Shown: positions 23,901 to 35,902 of the stretch, in pieces | Numbering within the stretch: position 1 is the stretch's first letter | How the letters are laid out: the number at the start of each line of letters is the position of its first letter | Origin: Apus apus | Lineage: Eukaryota > Chordata > Aves > Apodiformes > Apodidae | Direction of reading: 5' to 3' | DNA length: 64,000 nt | Assembly (NCBI RefSeq): GCF_020740795.1 | Contig: NC_067282.1 | Span: forward strand, 53,885,290 to 53,949,289 | Notes under the pieces: model-generated | Databases searched by the model: none | What the model was told of the DNA's origin: nothing | The model's input: the letters and a program-made list of their open reading frames with translations, nothing else | Position numbers and translations under genes: made by a program

Positions 23901-26900
23901 GACCAACCAGTACAAATAAAATAAAAGACGGCATCTCTCTCCCGAACTAAACCGCGGAGATGCCGCTGCCGGTACCGGCGAGGATCGGCAGCAGAGAAGG
24001 GGCTGCCCCTGCCCGGCCAAGCCCCCGCAGCGGGCAGCCGGGGGGCAGCAGCCCGGGCTGCAGCCGCACCGCTCGCCTCTAGCCAGACCTACCCAAATCC
24101 TTAACAGCCTTTTAAGTTTTCCCTTTGTTTTCAGAAACTCGTACACGTTTCCTGCCCTCTATGAAGACATAACAGGCTCCCCCAAACCTCTCCCCAGCCA
24201 CACGTGCACGCGAGACGTGCTCCCGGGCACAACGAGGTATGTATATTTTTAATCTCCGTGCGTGGTAGGGTTTTTTGTTGGTGTTTTTTGATCTCGTGGG
24301 TTGCTTTTTTCTTCCAAGATATTTTTGGTTCTTTCCCCTTTTTAAATTTTTTAAAATTTATTTATTTTCCCCAGAGCCAGACGGCAGGGGAAGGAACCGC
24401 ATTTTACCAGCAGAGCAAGCAAAAACTATTGTCCTACCCTGCAGGGCACGATGCCCCCTCCCCCCCGAAGTGCAGTTCCTCCCCAGTGCTTTGGGATTTC
24501 TTCTAATTTTGTTCTCCTTTGGGTTTTTTTTGTTTGTTTGTTTGTTTAATTGATTGTTTTGCTATGTTTTGTTTTGTGTTGTGCTTTTGTTTTGGTTTGG
24601 TTTTGGCTCCGGTCAGGCTTGGAGGGAAAAAAAGAAAAGAGAAAAGAAGGAGACCGGGGCAGGGAGGACCTTCGCCAGAGTTTTCATGTCTTTATTTAAT
24701 AATACTTCAAAGTGGCTGCCCTCCTGTTGTCCCGAGGAGAGGAAGCGCAGCACCAAACGCGCCCCCGATCCCACTTCCTCGCAGGGCAGGAAACACGAGC
24801 AGGTTCCCGCGTGTCCCTGGCCGTGGCTCCAGGGGAACCGCTGCGGGACCCGGCGCGGAGGGAGCGCTTCTCTCCACGCGCGGCTGTGGCTCCGTCCGGG
24901 AGGGGGAAGGACGCTCTTTTGGTGTAAAAAAGAAAAGAATCAGCGACTGAAGCCGGGGAGAGGGGGGCGGGGAAGTCCCTCAAGCGCCAGTAAGCGATTG
25001 AGCGGTTGTCTTACACGCGCGGCACCGCTCCTCGCAGAGGGCCGGGGGGTCCGCGGGAGGACCCAGGGTGCCCAGCCCGGGGCAGGAGGGGTTGGTCGCC
25101 GAGGGAGGGGGCCACCCCCACACCTCCCAGAGGGGCTCCGCCGGCCGCGGGTGTCGTGGGGCGCCAAGGGTCTGTGGGTGTCCGCAGCCTGGGCGTTCCG
25201 CGCGTCCGTGGGTGGCCGCGGCCCGGACGACCCGCGGACCCGGGGACAGTGGTCCTGCCCGGCCCGACCCGCGCTCTTTGCCGCGGAGCCTGCGAGGGAG
25301 ACGGGGTCTGGTGCCCGCTCGTGTGCGTGGGTTCGGTCTGGATCTGGGTATAAAGCAGTTGTTTGCGGCGGAAAAAAAAAGACAAAAAAAAGAAAAAGAA
25401 AAAAAGAGCAAATTTCCTTCCAACTTTCCCCCCCCCCCCCCCTTCTTCTTCCTAAAGCACTAATTCCTCTGTGTGGGCAAACAGCCATTCTCCTTTGATT
25501 CTTAGTCACAGCCCCTAGATTAAATCCCGGTTTTAATGAGAGCGTGGCTGTGGCAGCATTAGGTGATGATAGTTATGAAGACGATCTGACCTGTTTTGAT
25601 GAAGACGATCTGACCTGTAGGGAGAGAGGGAAAGGTCAGCCACATGCAGTGGCCAGATTTCTCCTCGTTGCCGGCACATGCTGCTACAATATTGATCCGT
25701 GGAGAAAGATAAACATAAAAGCTAGATCCTATGTCCTGAATACTAATGAACGTGGCTTCCAGATTTTAATTGTTGAGTTCTTATTTCCACCGTCCACATT
25801 TGCTGACCTCTCTAGAGCTATTCTTCCCAGATTTATTTGATTTTGGTTTGGTTTGCTTTGGACAATTTTTATCTTGTTTTGTTGGTTTATTTTTTTCCAA
25901 TCACTGAATCTGCCTCCCCTTGGAAATCTTTCCACCAAGTTACTTTCCCCAGCAGCCAAGGCGCAACGCCCCGAAAGCCACCTCCCGCATCTCGTTTCCA
26001 TGAGACGGAGCAGGGAAGGCAAACGCCGGACCCGAAGCTGCTGAAAACGGGGAATGCTCGTCTGAAATGCAATATCTCGACCTGGGATCCTCCTTTCGGA
26101 TTTCTGCTTCTTTACTCACTCCATTCCTTTGCCGCTTAACGCTGCAGATGACACGGGAGTTGTTGGAGGGGTTGTTTGTGGTTTTGGGGTTTTATTACTA
26201 TTTTTTATTTTTCTTTTCCTCTGCCGAATCGCTTGGCATAACCCGCAGTTAAGCTGGAAGAGAGCTCCCTGTTCAAAGCCTCCCCAGTTTCCCAACTGTT
26301 CCTAGACTAGAAACACCTACGGTTAGCAAGGAGAGACTGAAAAATGCCGTTGTCTCGAGGAGAGAGGCATTGCAGAGGCGCTTTCCTCTCGCCTGTGCAG
26401 AGCAGCCCGGTCATGCAGCCGGAGGACGCTCTTTTCGGAGGGTTTTCACTGAGATGGTAGATGGCTAAGGACCTGTCCCTGCCCCGGCTGCCTCTTGGAA
26501 TTTTTTTTTTTTTTTTTCCCTTCGAGATGGTCAAAATTAGCTTTAGATCGGATAAAGCAGTCAATGAAATAGCTGTCCCCGAACACGCAGTTCAAGTTTC
26601 TGCTGCTTTGCGGAAGACCTATAGTAAGCACTGTTGACTATATAGCGGCAATTAACTATATCAGACTGACATTTAAGAAAATTAGGGAGATATTAAACTC
26701 CTGATTCCCGTCATTACAAATAATTTTCATGAAGAGAACTTCTAAAAGATTTTTTTCCCCCCTCCCTTACACTCTCCAGTCTATTTTTTAACCTCTGAGT
26801 GATTTACTACGCAAGTAATTTTAGAGGATACAGTTTACAGCTTGAGTTATTAGACTGAACACCTCTGACTGACACCACAACACCTTTTTTTTTTCTGCCT

Positions 26901-29900
26901 GCAGCTGTGAGTCACAACCCCATTTTCATACCAAACTGCTGCACATTCCTCTACAATATAGACTTCCTTCTTGCAAAGATCAAACATGATCTAGCCAACG
27001 TGTTTATTCTGAAATGCAGGAAAATTAAAACTAAGCATGGACTTAAAAGAAAAACAAATGCATGATTTCTTCCCCTGCTGTCCCTCCTAATAAATAAAAT
27101 AAAATAAGGATGGAACGGTGTAGACGGCTCCAATAAAATAATACAGTGACAGAGCCAAAACAGTTGATTTCGACTGGGACAGGAACGAAACCTTCTGTTT
27201 GCTGTTATTTATGTATGTATTATTGTGGCTATGGTTTTAATTATATGTGGGAATGTCAGGCCAAGATGCTGTAACCGTAGCTCGGCTTTAACACACTTTT
27301 CCTATTTGTTTAGTGTCGGAGCTACAAGGCTAGAACAGGCACTACAAGGAAAATGGTTTCAATATTTTGTTTAAGAGCTTACAACAGGGAATCCCGGAAT
27401 TACAGGAAAACCTGCAGGCCTGCTCCGTGGAGGTGCCCGGCAGGACCAGGCAGATTTCGTGCTCCCCACCATGTTTCGGGGTGCGGAGAGGGAAGGCAGA
27501 GGGCTTAATGCGGGAGCAAGAGTTCCCCAGAGTCGTTTCTACCCAGAGAACTGTGGTTTTAAAAGCCTCCTTGCTGCTCAGCGGCACATGCACTGGGATG
27601 GTTTTTAATTTTGAGTAGGGTCAAGCGACATTTAATCTCCCCTCCTCCCGGTAACCTGCTGTCTACTCCTCCAGTGACCCCACTTGGATTTGAGAGGGGG
27701 GACTTTGTTGCAAGCCCTTTTTCTTCCATCCCCTGACCTTTTTTTGCTCTTGGGTAGGGTACCCTGTTGAGCTCGTGTTCCCCATCATTTGCCTCCACCC
27801 TTTGGAGTTTCCCTACATCATCGGGGGAATGGGTCAGGCAGGGGGAGCGGGACATACCTGCCCTCATTTATTTTTTTCTGGTACGCATACAGGAAAAAAA
27901 AGAAAAAATATTAGAAAAGAAAAAAAAAAATAAAGAAATAACCCCCCCCCGCCAAAACCCAAGTGAAGAGTCATTAGCTTTGGGAAGCAGATCAAATAAC
28001 ACCTCCTCTCGTGCCTCCAAATTATCCCCCAGCTACGCTGCTCCGAAGCCGCAGCGCGCTCCGGGGCTGCGGTTGCGCGGCGATGGGGGAGCAGGACCAG
28101 CGCCTGCCAGGCGGGGCCACCGCACGTCCCCTGGGCTTATCCCCCCCCGCCAAGGACTCTCTGACCGTCTGCCGGCGGGGCCCGACGTGTGCCCAAAAAC
28201 GCAGGCGAGAGCGGGCAGGGTTCCTCGCCGGGGAGCTCTCCCGTGCCGGCGGGTACCACCCAGCGCCCCGCCACCCGCTGCCTGCCCGCACCTGCCCGAG
28301 CGCTGCCCGACCTACGCACCCGCTGCCCGCTCCTTTCCCGCCTGCTGTCCGCGTAACTCTGCGCACCGCGGGGGCCGCAGCGCTGAGTCGCGCAGCACCG
28401 GGGAGCGGGGGTTTCCTCGATTTGGGTAAACTACTCTCACCAAGATGGAGAGCTGCCGTTCTTCCCCTCCTCCTCCTCTTCCTACCTCCCCCACCCCCCC
28501 AAAAAAAAAAAAAAGAAAAAAAAAAAGAAAAGGAGCCGAGGTTCTCGTTTTCAGTTCTTAAATAAAAGCCCAGGACTTGGCAAAGGCAGAGAAATCCGCG
28601 GAGGGCCCACTCCGCGCCTGGAGGCTGCCGGAGACGCCCGGAAGCCCTCGCTACCGCGGTTGCCCCGGCAGGGTGTCCCGCGGAGCCCCGCCGGGGACTG
28701 CCCGGGGCCCCTCCGCCTGCGGCCCCGGGCCCAGAGGGCAATGCCGCTGCCACCCCCGACGGGACATACGCCCTAGATGCCCGGGACCCCTGAAGCACAG
28801 CAGCCTGCTTGGCCCCAGAACCGTCTGTCCCAGACGCGCAGTGACCGTCTTCCCTGCGCACCCTGTCGGGGGTCGGACCCTGCACCCCCCTCCACGCTTT
28901 CTGCACAGCAGCGGCCAGAGGAATTTGAGGTGTCTGCAGCAGACGGGTTGTCGAACCCCAGGACAGGGCCGGATCCTGCCCCCCAGTTTCACCCGGCAAA
29001 TGCCTTTCCTTTGATGGGTTTGTAGCAGATCACCGCGACACCCTCACGTCTCTCCTTGCCAAGGTGCTTCGAGCGTACAGGTCCGGTGGGGATGCGCTCA
29101 GCTATTGTCCTCTCCGGTCGCAGAGTCTGGTGCTCAGGAACAGCGGCCAACACCCTGCTGCCTCCCGAGAAGTGGGCACCTAACTCTTCTTGGGACAGTT
29201 TTAACAAGAAAGGGTAGCTGTGTTTAATTAAAAGCACCGGCGATTCATTGAGGCAAGGGGAACGCGGGTTCAAGTGGTGCTCTAGCATCCGAAGGAGATT
29301 TGACTGACATGTCCCTCGGGCTGCTCCCGCTCTTCCTGAGGGGTCTCCGCTCCTGTGGTAAAAGCCAGGGGATGGCTCTTGCCCCGAAACCCGATTAATG
29401 CAATTTTGCAACGCGACAAGGAGCTTAATTATTTCATTTTTTTAACCGGTTTGTCTCCTCACGGGGAAGCACTGGAAGCGGCTCCCCTCGGCAGGTTACG
29501 AAGGGGATGTGCGTCCTGGCACTTCCAGGGCTACACGCAGCCCCGCAGATATGGGAGCGCAAAGACTTCTCGTCGAGGGGCGCGGAGCCTCTCCGGCGCT
29601 GTCGCCCGTCCCATGCCCTGCTTCTCCCCCGGTGGGGACTGCGAGGTCCCCCCGTCCCCACCTCAGCAGTACAATTTGCCGCTCCGAATTTCGCTGCCGG
29701 ACGAGACCCAGGACTCCCACCCGCGTTGCCACCGAGTGGGAGTCGAGCCCGCTCGGGGGCACTGGGGCATTTCGGGTGGCCTTTCTCAGTGCTCGGCATC
29801 TCTGATTTCGGCAAACACCCAGTCTTGACGGCCTTTAAACATCTGCCGGGCTGGGAACGTACTTTGCTCTCGGGCTTTCGAGGAGGCTGTCCCCACGGCC

Positions 29901-30900
29901 GGGGGCGACCCCGGCACGGAGGGACGAGATCCCCGGGGGCTGCCCCAGCGCCAGTTCTCTGGAGGAACACGCGAGGCACACGCACACTTGTGCCATCACT
30001 TTGTGAAATGTGCCTGTTGGGCTCCGGAGCCCCCGGGTAACCTCCCCTGGTTCATCCCGGCTGCTCGTCCCCCTCCAGTTCTTGCAGCCGGGTGGACATG
30101 TGCAAGAAGAGCTATGGCTCCCTCTCGGTTCCTAGTATCTTGCAGGGGCCCCTGCCTCAGTGTCCAAACTGCCGGGAGTTTGGACCAGGCACCTCGAGGT
30201 GCCTGGCTCCCGCCGTCTCCCCAGGGAAGGAGTCTCACACGCGCCGTCGGAAGAAGGAGCGGGCAAGAAACCTCAGGGAGGTCCCGGCGGGACTCTGCTG
30301 GTGTGGGCGCCGTGCCCTCTCGCCTCGTGGAGATGGAGGGTGAGGGGCATTGCTTGCAAACACTGCACTAAGAAGCAGCGCGGAGCGGGCAGCCACAGGG
30401 CCTGCCTGGCATGGGATGCTGGGGACTCAGCCCCGCTGCCCAGGCACAGTCAGGTGTCTGGAGCCTAGGACCACGGAAACCAAAAGGTTTATAACATGAT
30501 AAATCAGCGAGAGGAAGGAAGAAATTGTCTCTGTTCCCGTAGTTGTGTTTTTTTGGGAGACGAGGTAACGTTGACGGGCCCTTCTGCATTAATGCCCTTT
30601 AATTTTGGCTTCCACGGCTGACGTTTTCAAGATTTTCCAAGGGCACCCAGGCGGGGAGCAACCCACACGGACTGCGAATTCACCCGCTGTGAGCTCCACA
30701 GAGGCCCTGCCCAGCCCAGCCAGCCGTGCTGGCTCCTGCTTGCTGGCCCTACTCGCCTCACACGCCCTAAAACACTCACGGAAACCCACACCTGCTGAAA
30801 ACACAAGCAGAGTTTTTTTTTTTTTTAAAAAGCTCAACTGCTCAAAAGGGTACTGTAAAATGTAATGGTACACTGGTTTTGGAACAGTTACACAGAAAAA
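20911..30900. other. GC-rich gene-free region downstream of ZIC2
   Basis: No gene, exon series or transposon is recognised. The region is CpG-rich with many C, T and A runs (for example T runs near 21523-21541, C runs near 23117-23130 and 25428-25442, and a GTTT-rich stretch at 24525-24600). AT-rich islands that could be enhancers lie at about 22250-22330, 23520-23640, 26600-26740 and 26800-27300. A short tandem duplication lies at 25575-25618. Open frames of 100-325 codons here lack family signatures and match the high GC content. Confidence 0.6.
25575..25618 (+). repeat. Two-copy 24-bp tandem duplication
   Basis: Two perfect 20-base copies (25575-25594 and 25599-25618), each running ATGAAGACGATCTGACCTGT, are separated by TTTG, giving a 24-base period. 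Each copy carries GACCTGT. Confidence 0.9.
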
Positions 30901-32559
30901 AAAATATTAATATTTTCTGTGCCTATCCAGGGGCAACGTTTTCTTTCCAGTGAAGGGAGTAATGAGCAGAAGTGGAAGAAGATGAGGTGAAGGCGCAAAG
31001 AAAGAGCTTCAGGGCCAGATTCTTGCTTCCCAAGCAAAACCAACCAACCAACCACCACTACCAGCCAAAAGAAAACTCATCTATTTTATTTGCCTTCCAC
31101 AAACTTGTATATTTAGCACATCTTTTATTGTCCCACTGTGCTTCCAGAAAGTCGCTATACCTTAGCCTGGAAGCACAGGCTGTAGCCTGAGATTTTGGCA
31201 ACTTCCCTTCTGCTACAGCTGTTAAAGGAGCTTTAGCCTCCTGCAAAATTCATTCATCCCACCACTTATGCCGGATATAAGCAACTAAATCAGCTGTTGG
31301 GGTGGTTCCTTGTGCAGCCAAAATGATCAGCTCCCACGAGCAGTCCACTAGAGATACCATCACCTAAGCCAGAACGATGCTGACATACCAAAACCCACAA
31401 CCAATTACATTAAGTAATGATGGCATATGTAAAGATCCTATCAGTTTTGCCATTACTAAAGAAAAGCAAATGCTATGTGAGAAAATGAAACAGCAGACAT
31501 CCTGGGTTTAGCCCAAGTTACAGGCTCGAGGACTGAAATTATTTGGTATAATCTTTCATCTTAATTTCTGCAGGAGATGAAACAATGAAAACCATGTAGG
31601 GATTTTTGTCTCTAAAACATGTTCCTTTAATACCCTCAAATAATAATCCTTAAATGCATTACTTCTTGCTTTCATGCACTTTAAGTTCATTTTAAGTAAT
31701 TCCTAGACCTTGCACAGTCCCTTTATGGATAAATAGCTTTTATCCTCTGTACCTGCATGTATTTTGCTAAGCAAGTCTCATGGTGGGGTGCATTAGAAAT
31801 ATCCAGATGGGCAGCACCAACATCTGTGGTACTATCAGGAGCTGCTGAAGAGGTAATTGAGGTGTCAAGAGGCTGCAGCAAGGAAGAAGTAGCAAGAAAG
31901 GATGAACTTTAAGAGCAAACAGACCTTTTTCATTCAATACTCCAGAATGAGAAAGACAAATAGAAACACCCTGGCAGAACTGTTTTCAAAGACTAGTTTC
32001 CAAGTAATCTTAGTAGTGTTATGGGCATATTCCATTTGCTTGAGAATATTTTATTTTCTGTTGGTTATTTGGGAGTCTTTGATGTTTGCTCAGCAGACCC
32101 ATCCTAATTTCTTGCCCTTTGCTGCCCATAGGCACCTTTTGTCCCTGCATGCCTACATGCTTTATATGCAGCCTCCATTCAGATTAGAGTTGTCCCCTGG
32201 GCACGTTGGACAAAATGAAGCCTTCAGGTTTATTTCAGCTGATTTGAACTGCTGCCAAGGCCAGGGCCACACTTTGTATCTCACGAGCATAGACCTAGTA
32301 AAGAACAGAACACTCAATTGCCATTTATTTCCATAAGGTATTTCTGCATCTTCTTAAGGTTAAATTTTATGAAGACTCACCCCATCAAATTCTACCCCCA
32401 AGTTACAGTTTGGTTTCACTCATGTCTGTGAGGTAGTTTTCTTTCTACCAAAAAAACCCACAACCCCAAAACAATGGTTTTAAATCTAGTGTGATTGAAT
32501 GCTTGATTGTGATCATTGTGAAAGGAAGCTGGTGTTTAGCAGAGAAATAGACAATCACC

Positions 32560-32704
32560 TTTTCTTTTTTTCTTCTTTCCTTTTCTTTTCTTTTCTCTTT
32601 TCTTTTCTTTTCTTTTCTTTTCTTTTCTTTTCTTTTCTTTTCTTTTCTTTTCTTTTCTTTTCTTTTCTTTTCTTTTCTTTTCTTTTCTTTTCTTTTCTTT
32701 TCTT
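32560..32704 (+). repeat. (TTTTC)n microsatellite
   Basis: About 25 nearly perfect copies of a TTTTC unit with a slightly irregular left end. The Lys-Glu repeat frame on the opposite strand is its translation. Confidence 0.95.
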
Positions 32705-35700
32705 GATATATCTTAATGAAATTGAAAGTTTCTATAAAACTATTACATTTGAGCACTTTCAGAATATATATAAAATACTGAATTTATGACCAATTCAGCT
32801 CTGTGCAACATTTTCCTTTGGGACATATCTTTATTCCTAGTATGAAAAGAAAACTGGATTTTAAGCTTCTGTACCCATAGAATTAACAGATTAGTAAATA
32901 AACAGAATCTTCAACCAGTTCCTGCAAGAGGGTTCCCAGACCAAACTAACTACCATGAAAAGTGATCCTGCTTGCTACGTCTGTGGGCAGCCTTTAGTGA
33001 AGAAGCCAGGTAGCAGCTGGAGATGAAGAGTGACCAGCTTTTCCTCCTCTAGAGGTGGTTTCATAGGGTCAGGATTAAGGAAAGTAGCAGGGCAAGTTGG
33101 AGTATCTTGCAGGACTGTCAATTCAAGATCTTCCAAGAACAGTAGAATCACACTGACAGAACTATGAATAAGGAAATATGTGTGTTAATTGTAGCATATG
33201 AGTAGAAAACTTATGTGCATCCAGGAAAAAAACAAACCAAAAAACACCAAAAAACCCTGTCTATTTGGGAAAAATAAAAAGCATATGCTTGAAGCTGTTA
33301 TCATATAAACACACAAGTAGAACATGAATTTTCCAGCATGCAAATAAATTGACTTGCCACTCAAGATTGTTCTGATATACTGAAATTGAAAGAAATTAGA
33401 GGACAGCTGCTGAGCTCTATTCAAAAATATTTGTTTGATTTTTGTAACACTCAGGACATTTTCTGTATTTTCAGAGGTATTAGATTTCATTTTGCTACAG
33501 TTAATGTAATAGAAAATTCTGTAGTCATTATTGACTGCAACTGCCAACATACAATTCGAGAATTAAAGTCCAATTGTGGAAAACTGGTGATGGGTAATGA
33601 GAACAGTTTGTGCTCATACTTCTCCTTACAATTGATGGTTAGAACCAGGCTGTTTTTTGAGGAGTTACAAAGGGACAGGCAAAGTGGTTTCAGAGAAAAG
33701 CAGATGTCCACAAATGTAGCACTGTGGTCTGCACTCTGCACATGGGGACTGGGTTGGTCTGAGAGTTTAGGCTGGTTTGGTCTGACAGGAACATATAATG
33801 GAACGCAGAGGTTATGACAACAGATTTGGTAATTCATTATCACATTCAATGTATCCTCCTGCATTATTCTCACTAGGGACAGAATTTTCTCATTACTAAA
33901 CTGGTCTACATGATCCAAAAGTGCACTTGCTTTCCTTGTGGGCTGAAATGAAGAGCTGTCCTGGGGAGGAAGTGCACCGGGGTGGCTGACTCCCAGCCCT
34001 CTTTGCTTGGAGCCCTTCAGTGCTGTGCCGAGCATAGGCTGGAGAGATCTGAAGCAGTAACAGGCATGGGCTTGGCCCTTCCACACAAATGGCTTGATGC
34101 TTTTTGTTGCTCTGCATCTCCTCTCCTCTTCTCTCCTCTCCTCTCCTCTCTTTCCCCATTTGCTCCCTGGGGACCTCTTGGGCGCCCTAGTCTGAGTGTT
34201 CACTAACTAGCAGGATATAATGAGCCATATTCATCTGGCAGCATCTCACTGCACTAATCCTGTGGAAAGTACTGTGCTGTGGCTGCTGATGGAAAAATTG
34301 TGAGGTTTTGGAGACAGAGTCAGTGTCCCCAAGCATGCTGTGCCACGAGCCTGTTTCGCTCCAGGGGTTTCTCCATGGAAATCCAAAACCACTCATACTG
34401 GAGGGACACTCAGTCATTTCTCAGGAACATGGGTGATCAGTAACTTAAACACTGGAGACTGCCTGTAGTGAAATAATACAGCCCTTCTCCTCTGATGGTA
34501 GCAGATAATCCCTGTGAAGCCACTGGACCCATGGAGTTGGGTTAAATCTCCCTCTTGCAAAGATGTGGTTAACATCAAAGGTATCAATGTTTTGGAAATC
34601 TTATAGAACATTTTTTGTCTTCCAACATTTAGAAGGATTTCAATTATTTACTTTCTAGTATTTTAAATTTGACTGTCTCTGAGCTAAACAGAATCTTTTT
34701 TAATTTATGTAAGTTGATTTTAAAACTATGACATGCTACCCTCCTACAGAACCAGCTATAGCTGCACTCTGGGATACGAACAGTGACTGGAAGCAGCAGA
34801 GTAAGGCACACAGATTGCCTTCCTTACTGTACTTTAAGAGGTAAGCACTACAGACAATCCAGATGCCCAATTTGTGCAGAACAATATGAAATTAACAGCC
34901 TTGATAGAACTGACAAGTTATATAATCCCCCTGATTTGCTGCAGTGAGGTCTTCTGACTCTACTGCTTTTGGGTTGAACAAGAGACCTCAATGTGAAGCA
35001 GGGCTGTATGATGCTTGCCACAGGAGATGGGATGCATGAACAGCAGAGCAGCTTACCCTGCTTTATTGATGCATTTCAGTTTTAAGATCTGCAGTCTCAA
35101 TCCCATAGTCTCTCTACTTCACAGGCTTTTGGGAACATTGATGATAAAACACACATTGCTGTGAACCCTAAGGCAATACACACATAACCTGGCTCACACC
35201 TGAAATCTGACATACTGAGTGTAGTTAACTTGTTCATACACAGTTTATATAGCAAACACAGCAGCAAATGATGACTGGTGTCTATTATACTTAAGGTTGC
35301 CAAATATTCTCAATTTAATCATCTTCTTTCCTGTTTTCATGTGATCAATTTTCTTAAAAAAATATTATGTGGCTTCAAATTTCCTCTCTGTGGTTTTTGT
35401 CCTTAAATGATTTTCCTAAGCCTTTTTTTTTGACAATGTTCTTTCATTCACTTTTGAAGTGGTGATGGCTAAAAAAAAGAAAAAAATAAGAAAAAGAAAA
35501 CTTTTCCACATAGACTACATAGACTAAACCTCCCAAATGATGAAAGAGTCACAGCAAAGGATATAATTCACATTGAAAGTCAGTGTCCTCCAATCAGATT
35601 TTGATTGATTTTTCAGTAATTTTGTCTGTTTTGTTTTAGGAACTTTGCAGTTTGGGAAAGAAATTTAAGAGATTTGACTGGGAAGGCAGATACTTAGCAT

Positions 35701-35868
35701 AAGTTATCCTCAGTCTGAAGCCTCTAGATATATTATGCTCATTAAGTGTCCCATTCCTCTGTCTGCATTTTTGTTTCTAAGAAGCAGAGCTCATACCCTC
35801 TTTAGAATGAATAACTTGGAAAGAAGGAATTTACAAGCTCCACAAGTTTATTGGTTCCAGATTTCTTT

Positions 35869-35871
<3 letters not shown>

Positions 35872-35901
<30 letters not shown>
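35872..35901 (+). repeat. Pure T30 homopolymer
   Basis: Thirty consecutive T. No adjacent retroelement is recognised. Confidence 0.9.

Positions 35902-35902
<1 letters not shown>

Noticed and set aside
32445-32756. Lysine/glutamate-rich open frame
   Set aside because: Translation of the TTTTC microsatellite.
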